The position numbers and the translations under genes are program-made. Shown here piece after piece: positions 1 through 8,235 of a stretch of DNA of 34,698 bases (its first letter is position 1; each line of letters opens with the position of its first letter). The DNA is from Catenibacillus sp964565805. GTDB lineage: Bacteria > Bacillota > Clostridia > Lachnospirales > Lachnospiraceae. Below the pieces are notes generated by a model. That model was given only the letters and a program-made list of their open reading frames with translations, ran no database searches and had not been told where the DNA came from. The stretch is taken from contig CAZMGH010000029.1 in the NCBI GenBank assembly GCA_964565805.1, forward strand, positions 1 through 34,698, written 5' to 3'.

Positions 1-995
1 TATTTGATTGTTCTTACCATCTGGCTTGTGTAAGAGTTCTCGTTGTCATACCATGCAACAACCTGAACTTCATATAAGTCATCAGCAACCTTGGATACCA
101 TAGTCTGTGTTGCATCGAACAGAGAACCATAGGTAATACCGATAATATCAGAAGACACGATAGGATCTTCGTTATATCCATAAGAATCGGAAGCTGCGGC
201 TTTCATAGCTGCGTTAATACCCTCAACTGTTACATCGCTGCCTTTAACAACAGCTGTCAGGATCGTTGTGGAACCTGTAGGAACAGGAACACGCTGAGCA
301 GAACCGATCAGTTTGCCGTTTAATTCAGGGATAACAAGACCAATAGCTTTCGCGGCGCCTGTGGAGTTAGGAACAATGTTCACAGCTGCAGCTCTCGCGC
401 GGCGAAGGTCACCTTTTCTGTGAGGACCGTCAAGAACCATCTGATCACCTGTGTAAGCATGAATCGTAGACATGATACCACTCTGGACCGGAGCATAATC
501 ATTAAGCGCTTTAGCCATAGGAGCTAAGCAGTTTGTTGTACAGGAAGCTGCGGAAATGATCTGATCATCAGCTGTAAGAGTGTTTTCGTTTACGCTGTAA
601 ACGATAGTCTTAAGGTCGTTGCCTGCAGGAGCGGAGATAACAACCTTTTTAGCGCCAGCATCAATATGAGCCTGAGCTTTTGCTTTGGAGGTGTAGAAAC
701 CTGTGCACTCAAGAACAACGTCTACGCCAAGTTCTCCCCATGGAAGTTCTGCAGCATTGGGCATTTTGTAGATTTCGATTTCTTTTCCGTCAACAACGAT
801 GGAAGACTCTTTTGCTTCAACTGTGTGGCCAACATATCTTCCCTGAGAAGAGTCATACTTTAATAAGTGAGCCAACATTGCAGGAGCTGTTAAATCGTTG
901 ATAGCAACAACTTCATAACCTTCTGCTCCAAACATCTGTCTGAAAGCAAGACGTCCGATACGTCCGAAACCATTAATTGCTACTTTTACTGCCAT
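1..995 (-). CDS. gap: Glyceraldehyde-3-phosphate dehydrogenase, type I (3' end cut by window edge)
   Basis: Glycolytic enzyme that oxidises glyceraldehyde-3-phosphate with NAD and phosphate to 1,3-bisphosphoglycerate in the cytoplasm. I translated it from the ATG at 995-993: it opens MAVKVAINGFGRIGRLAFRQ, the Rossmann NAD-binding start, and carries the catalytic motif SCTTNC with the active Cys at about residue 152, then the sugar-phosphate binding and C-terminal catalytic segments ending VAWYDNENSY...VRTIK. 331 residues are visible; the family is usually 335-340 long, so only a few residues are missing at the left edge. A ribosome site AGGAGG sits 8-9 bases before the ATG. The gene is monocistronic on its 5' side, with a 333-base upstream region holding candidate promoters and a palindrome. 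Confidence 0.97.
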   Translation of the reverse strand, partial: MAVKVAINGFGRIGRLAFRQMFGAEGYEVVAINDLTAPAMLAHLLKYDSSQGRYVGHTVEAKESSIVVDGKEIEIYKMPNAAELPWGELGVDVVLECTGFYTSKAKAQAHIDAGAKKVVISAPAGNDLKTIVYSVNENTLTADDQIISAASCTTNCLAPMAKALNDYAPVQSGIMSTIHAYTGDQMVLDGPHRKGDLRRARAAAVNIVPNSTGAAKAIGLVIPELNGKLIGSAQRVPVPTGSTTILTAVVKGSDVTVEGINAAMKAAASDSYGYNEDPIVSSDIIGITYGSLFDATQTMVSKVADDLYEVQVVAWYDNENSYTSQMVRTIK

Positions 996-1027
996 AATAG
1001 TAATTCCTCCTAAGAATAAATTTTACT

Positions 1028-1048
1028 TAAAGTTGTTTGGCAACTTTA
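1028..1048. promoter_or_regulatory. Perfect inverted repeat at the gap transcription start (possible operator or 5' hairpin)
   Basis: TAAAGTTG and CAACTTTA, 8 bp each, are separated by 5 bases. The repeat overlaps the -10 element of the proximal candidate gap promoter and would include the start point. That position fits either a repressor operator or a 5'-terminal mRNA hairpin. It does not match the Rex or CggR operator consensus that I know, so no regulator is named. Confidence 0.45.
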
Positions 1049-1074
1049 TCATATCAGTAATAATTGCGTATCAA
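1046..1074 (-). promoter_or_regulatory. Candidate gap promoter, proximal
   Basis: On the minus strand a -35 TTGATA (1069-1074) lies 17 bases before TGATAA (1046-1051); TATGAT with a 15-base spacer overlaps it. Transcription would begin near 1039, about 45 bases before the gap ATG. Confidence 0.45.
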
Positions 1075-1099
1075 GCGCATCACTATTACCGCTTTGTTT

Positions 1100-1128
1100 A
1101 TTTTACCTAATATCCCCAAAAAATTCAA
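1100..1128 (-). promoter_or_regulatory. Candidate gap promoter, distal
   Basis: On the minus strand TTGAAT (1123-1128), a 17-base spacer and TAAAAT (1100-1105) form a good sigma-A match. Together with the proximal candidate it suggests two starts for gap, which is plausible for a highly expressed glycolytic gene. Confidence 0.45.
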
Positions 1129-1328
1129 GTCTATTTATTATCCAAAATAAAATTTTAACAATGTTATCATATTGCCATGTAATTCCGGCAAGTTTTTATT
1201 TATTTTTTTATTGGATAGGGGAAGATTCCTTCCCTGTCCTCAAGACTATCCTCAGATACTGCCAGGTCAAAATCGCCGACGCTCATTATACGCTGCATTG
1301 CTCTTGGGGGTAAGCAAGAACATAATAT

Positions 1329-2438
1329 TCATAAAACCCTTCTTCTTTGTCTGTCTTTGACTGCATTTTTAATAATACCGCCGCCAAGGACCAGATCGTT
1401 ATCATAAAAAACCACGGCCTGACCCGGAGTAATAGCCCGCACTGGCTGGTCAAAAGTACACCGGGCAATATCCGGATCTATCATTTCTAATGTACACCAT
1501 TCCCCCTGATGGGCATAACGAACCTTGGCAAATATCCGCAAAGGCGCTTTGGGCGGCTCAATGGCCATAAAATTCAGATTTTGGGCGATGAGTTCGTTTG
1601 AAAACACATCTTCATTTTCCCCAATGACCACCTCATTTGTGTCCGGGCGGATTTCTGTAACAAATACCGGATGGCCCATAGCCAGACCAAGGCCTTTTCT
1701 TTGTCCAACTGTATAGTGGATAACTCCCTTGTGGCGTCCCAGAACATTCCCGTGAATATCCACAAAATTCCCCTCCGGGGCCTTCTTTCCGGTGTAATCC
1801 TCCAGAAAACGGGTGTAATCCCCATCCGGCACAAAACAAATGTCCTGACTGTCCGGCTTCGCCGCCACCTTAAGGCCGATTTTTTTTGCTATAGCGCGGA
1901 TCTCATCCTTTGTGTACTGCCCCACTGGCATTATGGTATGAGAAAGCTGCTCCTGGGTCAGATTATAAAGCGCATAGGTCTGATCCTTACTGCTGGGGGC
2001 TGTTTTAAGAGCATAGCGTCCATTATCAAGACAGACTACCTGGGCGTAGTGCCCAGTAGCAATATAATCCGCGCCCAGGGCGAGACACCTTCCCAGCAGC
2101 GCCTCCCACTTCACATAACGGTTGCACCGTATACACGGATTAGGCGTGCGTCCAAGGCTGTATTCCCGGACAAAATCCTTAATGACAAGATCATTAAATT
2201 CCTTTTTGAAATTCATTACATAATAGGGAATACCAATGATCTGAGCCACGGCCCTAGCATCATCGACAGCGCTTAAGCCGCAGCAGCCTCCGTTTTCCTC
2301 CTGAGCCAGCACATCCCCATCCTGCCAGATCTGCATAGTCACCCCTATCACATCATAGCCCTGCTCCTTTAGGAGCCAGGCAGCCACAGAGGAATCCACA
2401 CCGCCGGACATTCCCACTACCACTTTCTTTTTTTTCAT
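1329..2438 (-). CDS. mnmA: tRNA-specific 2-thiouridylase MnmA
   Basis: Inserts sulfur at C2 of the wobble uridine (U34) of tRNA-Lys, Glu and Gln, using ATP and a persulfide from a cysteine desulfurase. 369 residues, normal length. The PP-loop SGGVDSS is at residues 11-17; the catalytic pair is visible as NPCIRCN (Cys102) and SQDICF (Cys201), close to the E. coli positions; the C-terminal beta-barrel with GQRKGLGLA follows. I chose the ATG at 2438-2436 because AAAGGTG precedes it by 6 bases; a GTG 9 bases upstream overlaps that site. It is the last gene of iscR-nifS-iscU-mnmA, 29 bases after iscU, so the sulfur donor (NifS) and the user are co-transcribed. Confidence 0.96.
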   Translation of the reverse strand: MKKKKVVVGMSGGVDSSVAAWLLKEQGYDVIGVTMQIWQDGDVLAQEENGGCCGLSAVDDARAVAQIIGIPYYVMNFKKEFNDLVIKDFVREYSLGRTPNPCIRCNRYVKWEALLGRCLALGADYIATGHYAQVVCLDNGRYALKTAPSSKDQTYALYNLTQEQLSHTIMPVGQYTKDEIRAIAKKIGLKVAAKPDSQDICFVPDGDYTRFLEDYTGKKAPEGNFVDIHGNVLGRHKGVIHYTVGQRKGLGLAMGHPVFVTEIRPDTNEVVIGENEDVFSNELIAQNLNFMAIEPPKAPLRIFAKVRYAHQGEWCTLEMIDPDIARCTFDQPVRAITPGQAVVFYDNDLVLGGGIIKNAVKDRQRRRVL

Positions 2439-2467
2439 TTCCAACACCTTTGCAAGGACGAACGATT

Positions 2468-2905
2468 TTAGTAGTCTTCCTCTTCTTCCTCTTCGCTAAT
2501 GTCAGACTTAGGCTTTTCTAAACCTTCGATCTTAATATTATGTTTTTCACAATAATCCCACAAGGCGGCATGAATGGCCTCTTCCGCTAAAAGGGAGCAG
2601 TGGACCTTTACCGGCGGCAGACCGTCTAATGCTTCCATAACGGCCTTATTGGTAACTTCCAAAGCTTCGTAAATGGTCCTGCCTTTTACAAGCTCTGTAG
2701 CCATGCTGCTTGTTGCTACTGCCGCGCCGCAGCCAAAGGTTTTAAACTTTACGTCCCGGATTACCTGGTTTTCGTCAATATCAAAATAGATCCGCATAAT
2801 ATCGCCGCATTTGGCATTGCCAACGGTTCCCACACCGCTGGCATTTTCAATTTCTCCTACATTTCTGGGATGCTGAAAATGATCCATTACTTTCTCACTG
2901 TACAC
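2468..2905 (-). CDS. iscU: NifU/IscU-like Fe-S cluster scaffold protein
   Basis: Scaffold on which [Fe-S] clusters are built from sulfur delivered by the neighbouring cysteine desulfurase. 145 residues, an IscU/NifU N-terminal domain only. The three ligand cysteines are present: Cys33 in NAKCGD, Cys59 in FGCGAA and Cys103 in VHCSLL; the conserved Asp35 follows the first. The start is GTG at 2905-2903, with GGAGG 9 bases upstream and the family start YSEKVMDHFQHPRN right after it. The protein ends in a run of about nine acidic residues and Tyr, an extension beyond the usual fold. It lies 26 bases after nifS. The name nifU is also used for this clostridial type. Confidence 0.94.
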   Translation of the reverse strand: MYSEKVMDHFQHPRNVGEIENASGVGTVGNAKCGDIMRIYFDIDENQVIRDVKFKTFGCGAAVATSSMATELVKGRTIYEALEVTNKAVMEALDGLPPVKVHCSLLAEEAIHAALWDYCEKHNIKIEGLEKPKSDISEEEEEEDY

Positions 2906-2931
2906 TTGTTTATTCCTCCGTTTCTACGATT

Positions 2932-4128
2932 TTACTGCAGTGGCTTGTGGATCCGGCCGGCCATAAAATCCTCATAAAGAGGCGACATAGCCCGCAGATG
3001 CTCTACGATTTCTTTAATCTTATCTACTGTATAATTCACATCTTCTTCTGTATTATCCTCTCCAAGAGTCAGGCGCAGGGAGCCATGAGCGATCTCATGA
3101 GGCAGCCCGATAGCCAGAAGCACATGGGACGGGTCCAGAGAACCGGATGTGCAGGCAGAGCCGCTGGAGGCGCAAATTCCTGCCATATCCAGCATGATCA
3201 AAAGAGATTCTCCTTCAATAAACTGGAAGCTGAAATTCACGTTATTTGGCAGACGGCGCTGGTGATCTCCGTTTAACCGTACATAAGGTATCTCCTTATA
3301 GATTCTGGAAATCAGAAGTTCTCTCAGCTTAAGCTCATGTTCGGCGCGATCCTTCATAGTTGCCTGAGCAATTTCTACAGCCTTGGCAAAGCCCACGATC
3401 CCCGGCACATTTTCTGTCCCTGCCCGACGTTTCCGTTCCTGGGCACCGCCGTGGATAAAGGAACGGATCTTCACGCCTTTACGGATGTATAAGAAACCGA
3501 TACCTTTAGGTCCATTTAACTTGTGGGCGCTGGCGCTGAGCATGTCAATATGGCACTCATCCACATTAATAGGCAGCTGGCAGTAAGCCTGTACTGCATC
3601 TGTGTGGAATAAAATCCTGTGCTCATGGGCGATCTCGCCGATTTCCTTAATCGGCTGGATGGTACCGATCTCATTGTTGGCATACATTACCGAAATCAGT
3701 ATCGTCGTAGGCCGTATAGCCTTTTTAAGCTCATCCAGCTTAAGGATACCGTTTTCATCCACATCTACATAAGTCACCTCAAAGCCGCGTTTTTCCAGAT
3801 ACTGGCATGTATGCAAAACCGCATGATGTTCAATGGTGGATGTAATAATGTGATTGCCTTTGGCAGACAGGGCCTCAGCGGCTGCGATCAGCGCCCAGTT
3901 ATCGCTTTCTGTGCCCCCTGCGGTAAAATAAATATTTTCAGGCGTCGTCCCAAGAGTACCCGCGATCAATTCTCTGGCGCTGGTAATAACACCTTTATTT
4001 TGGGCGCCCATATCATAAACACTGGACGGATTGCCATATTTTTCAGTAAAGTACGGAAGCATAGCCTCCACAACCTCCGGCCTGGCCGCTGTTGTGGCCG
4101 CATGATCCAAATAAATGGTCTTTTTCAT
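2932..4128 (-). CDS. nifS: Cysteine desulfurase, NifS/IscS family
   Basis: PLP enzyme that removes sulfur from L-cysteine, giving alanine and an enzyme-bound persulfide for Fe-S assembly and for tRNA thiolation. 398 residues. The class V aminotransferase fold shows: the N-terminal YLDHAATT, the PLP-binding Lys203 in SASAHKLNGPKG, and the mobile catalytic loop SSGSACTSGS with Cys326. The ATG at 4128-4126 is chosen because GGAG lies 8 bases upstream; the longer frame opens with GTG inside iscR. It starts 2 bases after the iscR stop, so translation is probably coupled. Partners in the operon are iscU and mnmA. Confidence 0.96.
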   Translation of the reverse strand: MKKTIYLDHAATTAARPEVVEAMLPYFTEKYGNPSSVYDMGAQNKGVITSARELIAGTLGTTPENIYFTAGGTESDNWALIAAAEALSAKGNHIITSTIEHHAVLHTCQYLEKRGFEVTYVDVDENGILKLDELKKAIRPTTILISVMYANNEIGTIQPIKEIGEIAHEHRILFHTDAVQAYCQLPINVDECHIDMLSASAHKLNGPKGIGFLYIRKGVKIRSFIHGGAQERKRRAGTENVPGIVGFAKAVEIAQATMKDRAEHELKLRELLISRIYKEIPYVRLNGDHQRRLPNNVNFSFQFIEGESLLIMLDMAGICASSGSACTSGSLDPSHVLLAIGLPHEIAHGSLRLTLGEDNTEEDVNYTVDKIKEIVEHLRAMSPLYEDFMAGRIHKPLQ

Positions 4129-4130
4129 CC

Positions 4131-4574
4131 TCAACACTCCATTCCTTGTATTACTATGCCGTCGTTATAATGACAGCCATTACGAATAACTTCTTCCAGG
4201 GTCATTGTGTCCACTACTTCATTTATACTGTCGTTAATACGTTTCCATACATATTTTGTCACGCAGGAATCAAATTTATCGCAGGACTGGTCATCCGGAC
4301 ACTCTACGACGCTAAGATTCCCTTCCAGAGCCCGTAAAACGTCTCCTACGGTAATCTCTTTCGGATCCCGAGCAAGCTTATAGCCTCCGTTGATTCCCCG
4401 GATACTTGTCACGATTCCTGCTTTTTTCAGTTTTGCAATGAGCTGCTCCAGATAACCTTCAGACAGCCCCTGCCTGGAAGCGATACTGCTGATAGATACG
4501 GCAGCATCGGTTTCGTGAACAGCCAGATCTACTACTGCTCTCAAGCCGTAGCGTCCTTTCGTTGACAACCGCAT
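4131..4574 (-). CDS. iscR: Rrf2-family Fe-S regulator, IscR-like
   Basis: Winged-helix repressor that senses Fe-S cluster status and controls the genes behind it. 147 residues. The N-terminal part MRLSTKGRYGLRAVVDLA and the helix-turn-helix ISSIASRQGLSEGYLEQL are typical of Rrf2 proteins. Three cysteines at residues 92, 98 and 104 match the number and spacing of the E. coli IscR cluster ligands, which separates it from cysteine-free Rrf2 members such as CymR. The ATG at 4574-4572 has GGAGG 7 bases upstream. It is the first gene of the operon and has a strong promoter with an imperfect palindrome over the start point, fitting autoregulation. Confidence 0.92.
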   Translation of the reverse strand: MRLSTKGRYGLRAVVDLAVHETDAAVSISSIASRQGLSEGYLEQLIAKLKKAGIVTSIRGINGGYKLARDPKEITVGDVLRALEGNLSVVECPDDQSCDKFDSCVTKYVWKRINDSINEVVDTMTLEEVIRNGCHYNDGIVIQGMEC

Positions 4575-4590
4575 CAAATGACCTCCGTTA

Positions 4591-4616
4591 AATTCCCACT
4601 AATTTACTAGGATTTC
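4591..4616. promoter_or_regulatory. Possible IscR/Rrf2 operator
   Basis: An imperfect dyad (minus strand AAATCCTAG...GGGAATTT) sits just downstream of the iscR -10 box, where the start point falls. The arrangement of CCTA and GGGAATT halves around an A/T centre resembles Rrf2/CymR-type operators. Similarity was judged by eye only. Confidence 0.4.
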
Positions 4617-4622
4617 ATCATC

Positions 4623-4651
4623 AATATATCATGTTCCTATATAAAAGTCAA
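4623..4651 (-). promoter_or_regulatory. iscR operon promoter
   Basis: On the minus strand TTGACT (4646-4651), a 17-base spacer and TATATT (4623-4628) make a near-consensus sigma-A promoter. It lies in the 80-base gap between ligA and iscR and overlaps the last bases before the ligA stop region. Confidence 0.7.
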
Positions 4652-4654
4652 TGG

Positions 4655-6613
4655 TCATTGACCGATAAATTCCATAAATTCCTCTTCTGTCATAATAGGA
4701 ATGTTAAGCTCCCTGGCTTTTTTATTTTTTGAAGATGTGGACGTACTGTCATTATTAATCAAATAATCGGTTTTTGAGGATACAGATCCGGCTACCTTAC
4801 CTCCTTTAGACTCAATGAGGGTTTTAAGGACTCCCCGGTTGGCAAAGTGGTTTAAACTTCCCGTGATCACAAATGTTTTCCCGGAAACTGCTGTGTCCTC
4901 ATCCTCCTCATCCTCTTTTTCCAGCCAGACCTCTTCAAGGAGGTGGTCTACCATGATCCGATTCTTTTCATTGGCAAAAAATTCCACAACACTGTCGGCG
5001 ATCACCTGACCGATCCCGGGAATATCTGTTAATTCTTTAGCGTCAGCATTTTCAATGGCTATCAGATCCTGGGAAAACGCTTTGCAGATCAGCCGGGCAT
5101 TTGCCAGTCCCACCCCGGGGATCCCAAGGCTGTATATAAATTTAGGGAGAATGATCTTTCTTGCTTTTTCAATGGATTCCTCCAGATTGGCGTAGGACTT
5201 TTCCCCGAAACCATCCATCTGGGTGATGGTATCTTTAAAACGGTTCAGCCGGAAAATATCGGCAAATTCATGAATAAATCCATTTTGCACAAACTTTTCC
5301 AAAGTTGCCTCAGACAGGCCTTCAATATTAAAGGCATCCCGGCTGACAAACAGGGTATAAGCCTTGATTTTTTTTGCCGGACAGTCCGGGTCTGTACAGT
5401 AGAGGGATTTCGCGTCATTTATCTGCCGGATCCGGGTAGGGCTGCCGCATACAGGACACACCTCAGGGATCGGCAGATTTCCTGACTTTGTTAAATTTCT
5501 AGCAATCTGGGGAATGACCATGTTTGCCTTATAAACTTCGATGGTATCGCCGATCCCCAGTTTTAAGCTTTCAATAATACTGATATTGTGGATGCTGGCT
5601 CTGGAAACTGTGGTCCCCTCCAGCTCTACCGGCTCAAAGACGGCTACCGGGTTAATGAGCCCGGTACGGGAAGCGCTCCATTCCACCTGAAGCAAATGGG
5701 TCTGGGCCGTTTCGTCCGCCCATTTAAAGGCCATGGAATCTCTTGGAAACTTTGCTGTAGTTCCCAGGGAACGGCTGTACTCAATATTGTCATAGGTAAG
5801 TACCAGACCATCCGATGGAACATCATTTTCTTCAATATAGCTGGCAAAGTATTCTACAGCCTCCTGGATATTGTCCTGGGTAACGGCTTTATATTCTACA
5901 ATGTCAAATCCAAGGGATTTCAGCCATTCCATCTGACAGATCCGGGAATTTTGAAAATCCACGCCCTCTGCCCGGACAAGGGTAAAGGCAAAAAAGCGGA
6001 CATTTCTTTTAGCTGTGATCTCATTATTTAACTGGCGCACAGAACCGCTGCACAGGTTTCTGGGATTTTTATATCGGGCATCTACGTCTTCGATCTGTTC
6101 GTTGATTTTATTAAAGTCTGAGTACTTGATCACCGCTTCTCCTCTTAAGATCAATTCCCCGTTATAAGAGATTTTGTGGGGCAGGTTTTTAAATACCCGG
6201 GCATTGTTGGTGATGACCTCACCGATTTCTCCATTTCCCCGGGTCACCGCCTTGGCAAGAACGCCGTTTTGGTAAGTCAGGACAATCGTAAGCCCGTCCA
6301 GCTTCCAGGACAGAGAACCTTTGTGCTCTCCCAGCCAGGCCTTTAATGCTTCCCCATCCTTTGTCTTATCTAAGGACAGCATAGGTGACTCATGAGCTTC
6401 CTTTGGAAGCTCACTTAAAACCTCATACCCTACATGGACGGAAGGACTGTTGGAAAGGACTGTTCCGGTTTCTTTTTCCAGAGCAAGCAGCTGATCATAA
6501 AGAGCATCATATTCATAATTGCTCATGATCTCCCGGTCTTCCTGATAATAGGCTTTTGCCGCTTTATTTAAAGTGGCCACCAGGGCCTTCATTTTTTCTA
6601 TTTTCTGTTCCAT
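4655..6613 (-). CDS. ligA: NAD-dependent DNA ligase LigA
   Basis: Seals nicks in duplex DNA during replication and repair, using NAD to adenylate its active lysine. 652 residues, slightly short of the usual 660-680. In order: N-terminal Ia domain, adenylation domain with KLDG (Lys104), OB fold, the zinc finger with CPVC...YCTDPDC at about 384-410, helix-hairpin-helix repeats (GIPGVGLANA, DIPGIGQVIA), and a C-terminal BRCT domain from about 575. The Lys is in the form WKLDGLTIVL. The ATG at 6613 has GGAG 5 bases upstream and follows the rluF stop by 9 bases, so both are read from one message. Confidence 0.96.
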   Translation of the reverse strand: MEQKIEKMKALVATLNKAAKAYYQEDREIMSNYEYDALYDQLLALEKETGTVLSNSPSVHVGYEVLSELPKEAHESPMLSLDKTKDGEALKAWLGEHKGSLSWKLDGLTIVLTYQNGVLAKAVTRGNGEIGEVITNNARVFKNLPHKISYNGELILRGEAVIKYSDFNKINEQIEDVDARYKNPRNLCSGSVRQLNNEITAKRNVRFFAFTLVRAEGVDFQNSRICQMEWLKSLGFDIVEYKAVTQDNIQEAVEYFASYIEENDVPSDGLVLTYDNIEYSRSLGTTAKFPRDSMAFKWADETAQTHLLQVEWSASRTGLINPVAVFEPVELEGTTVSRASIHNISIIESLKLGIGDTIEVYKANMVIPQIARNLTKSGNLPIPEVCPVCGSPTRIRQINDAKSLYCTDPDCPAKKIKAYTLFVSRDAFNIEGLSEATLEKFVQNGFIHEFADIFRLNRFKDTITQMDGFGEKSYANLEESIEKARKIILPKFIYSLGIPGVGLANARLICKAFSQDLIAIENADAKELTDIPGIGQVIADSVVEFFANEKNRIMVDHLLEEVWLEKEDEEDEDTAVSGKTFVITGSLNHFANRGVLKTLIESKGGKVAGSVSSKTDYLINNDSTSTSSKNKKARELNIPIMTEEEFMEFIGQ

Positions 6614-6622
6614 GATTTCTCC

Positions 6623-7363
6623 TCACTTCTGGTCTATCGTTATTACCGGCCTTTTTATCATCTTTTTCATAACGGTCAGTTCTTTTTGCGTTAAAGGCCT
6701 CCAGCTGCCTGTGAGCAGATCTCCCAGGCGAATATTCATAATGCGGATCCGCCGGAGCATTACTACCTTATACCCCAGGGCCTGGCACATACGCCGGATC
6801 TGACGGTTTAGCCCCTGAGTCAGGATAATGTGAAAAATGTCTTTGCCGGTCTGCCGCACCTGACAGGGCCGGGTGGTCGTATTAAGCTCCTCCAAATAGA
6901 TCCCTCGACTCATTTTTTCAATAAAGGACCGATCTACAGGCCGGTTGACTTTAACAACATATTCTTTTTCATGACCTGCAGCAGCTCGCATGATCTCGTT
7001 GACAATCTCCCCGTCGTTGGTAAGCAGAAGCAGACCTTCCGAGTCCTTATCCAGCCGTCCTACAGGAAATACCCGCTGAGGCAGGTTAAGAAAATCGATC
7101 ACATTGTCCTTGTCATTTTTTGTGGTGCATACGATCCCCCGCGGTTTATTCAGGACAATATAAGTATACTCCGGAGCCTGTGGATTTATTTTCTTTCCGG
7201 ACACTCTTATATCCTCTCCTCCGGTGACCTTCTCTCCCATGGCGGCTTTCCTGCCATTAATCGTGATCTTTCCCCTGGCGATCCACTCATCTGCCTCTCT
7301 CCGGGAGCAAACCCCGTGGGCACTTAAATATTTATTTAAACGTACAGATTCTTTTTCAGTCAC
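6623..7363 (-). CDS. rluF: Pseudouridine synthase, RluF/RsuA family
   Basis: Isomerises a specific uridine to pseudouridine in rRNA; RluF-type enzymes act on 23S rRNA. 246 residues. An N-terminal S4 RNA-binding domain (RLNKYLSAHGVCSRREADEWI, about 8-55) precedes the catalytic domain with GRLDKDSEGLLLL (catalytic Asp105). The motif QGLNRQIRRMC followed by LRRIRIMNI is the form seen in RluF rather than RsuA or RluB. The start is GTG at 7363-7361, with AAAGGAG 8 bases upstream. A TATAAT at about 7414 could be a -10 box, but its -35 match is weak. It is followed 9 bases later by ligA. Confidence 0.9.
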   Translation of the reverse strand: MTEKESVRLNKYLSAHGVCSRREADEWIARGKITINGRKAAMGEKVTGGEDIRVSGKKINPQAPEYTYIVLNKPRGIVCTTKNDKDNVIDFLNLPQRVFPVGRLDKDSEGLLLLTNDGEIVNEIMRAAAGHEKEYVVKVNRPVDRSFIEKMSRGIYLEELNTTTRPCQVRQTGKDIFHIILTQGLNRQIRRMCQALGYKVVMLRRIRIMNIRLGDLLTGSWRPLTQKELTVMKKMIKRPVITIDQK

Positions 7364-7454
7364 GTTTTACTCTCCTTTGTTAAGCGGTCACAGCAGAAAG
7401 CAGCTGCCTTTATTATACGACAACTGCTTTGAGGTTACCACTTATTTTTTAGTT

Positions 7455-8165
7455 TCAGGAACTTTGGCTGTCCACAGTTTCGCCGCTTTCTCCTTCACTA
7501 TCTTCCTCGGCGGTGAGCTGGTCGATAAAGGCCGCCGCGTCCGGATCATCAGCCATGATATTCGCCAGCTTGTCGCTGGCCTGGGTGTATACCTGGCTAA
7601 TATCATCTTCCTTGATCAGATCATTAATATACATCTGAAGCTCTGTGCTGTATACATAATCTGAGGCACTGTCACTGTATTCTCCGGGGTAAATATAATA
7701 GCCGCCGTCTTCCTTTTGCATAACGTAGACATAGGCCACATTTGGGATGAGAGTTTCAATCCCGTCAATCTCCAGATCATCATAAATAAAAACAACCTTA
7801 GAGGTATCGTCCATACCGTCTTTTATGTAACAAACCGTATTTTCATATCCGGTAATGATCTCGGCTGTTGCAGTGATAACATCTGCGTTCATTACCTGAG
7901 AAGTGTTATAGATCGTCTTTAATGATTCAATATCTGCCTGAGCAAAAGCGGTACGGTATTGAAGGATCAGAGATTCAATCTGGTCCTGCGCATCATTTCC
8001 GGTTTCTGAAGCTGTCTGAGTATTTGTGTCAGTGTTTGCGTCATTGCTCCCCGTGAGATTGAAAATTATAGCTGCAATTATGGCAACAATGGCAATAATG
8101 ATCAAAATGATCATTATTATTTTTTTGCGCTCACTTGATGCATGATTTTGCACTGTGGTTTTCAT
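7455..8165 (-). CDS. Membrane-anchored extracytoplasmic protein of unknown function
   Basis: I do not recognise a named family. 236 residues: a short basic N-terminus (SSERKKI), one strongly hydrophobic segment rich in Ile at about 17-36, then a Thr/Asn/Asp-rich linker and a soluble domain that would lie outside the cell. The soluble part (about 55-200) has a helix-then-sheet look reminiscent of SnoaL/NTF2-like or DUF4878-type lipoprotein domains: an ILQYRTAFAQADIESLKTIY helix pair, then strands with VVFIYDDLEIDG and AYVYVMQKEDGGYYIYPGE. It ends in an acidic, Ser-rich tail. The ATG at 8165-8163 has AAAGGAG 7 bases upstream; the longer TTG start would include that site. It has its own promoter and precedes rluF-ligA by 91 bases. 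Confidence 0.85.
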   Translation of the reverse strand: MKTTVQNHASSERKKIIMIILIIIAIVAIIAAIIFNLTGSNDANTDTNTQTASETGNDAQDQIESLILQYRTAFAQADIESLKTIYNTSQVMNADVITATAEIITGYENTVCYIKDGMDDTSKVVFIYDDLEIDGIETLIPNVAYVYVMQKEDGGYYIYPGEYSDSASDYVYSTELQMYINDLIKEDDISQVYTQASDKLANIMADDPDAAAFIDQLTAEEDSEGESGETVDSQSS

Positions 8166-8206
8166 AGCTTTTCTCCTTTGGAATAACTGCAATTTTTACC
8201 ACATAT

Positions 8207-8235
8207 ATTGTAGCAAAAAACCACTTAAAAAGCAA
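8207..8235 (-). promoter_or_regulatory. Promoter of the membrane-anchored unknown gene (and perhaps rluF-ligA)
   Basis: On the minus strand TTGCTT (8230-8235), a 17-base spacer and TACAAT (8207-8212). The start point would be near 8200, about 35 bases before the ATG. Confidence 0.6.

Larger units (their letters stand above)
996..1328. other. Intergenic region: gap promoter region and downstream flank of mnmA
   Basis: This stretch has no credible gene. Reading minus, it holds the gap ribosome site (about 1003-1008), an 8-bp perfect inverted repeat at 1028-1048, and two sigma-A-like candidate promoters (1046-1074 and 1100-1128). The part nearest mnmA has a modest hairpin around 1213-1240 (GGGAAG/CTTCCC core), but the bases that follow it on the minus strand are A-rich rather than T-rich, so I do not call it the mnmA terminator. 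Small open frames here have no ribosome site and no recognisable protein. Confidence 0.6.

Noticed and set aside
1213..1240. A hairpin after mnmA considered as its terminator
   Set aside because: The bases that follow on the minus strand are A-rich, not T-rich, so the required U tract is missing.
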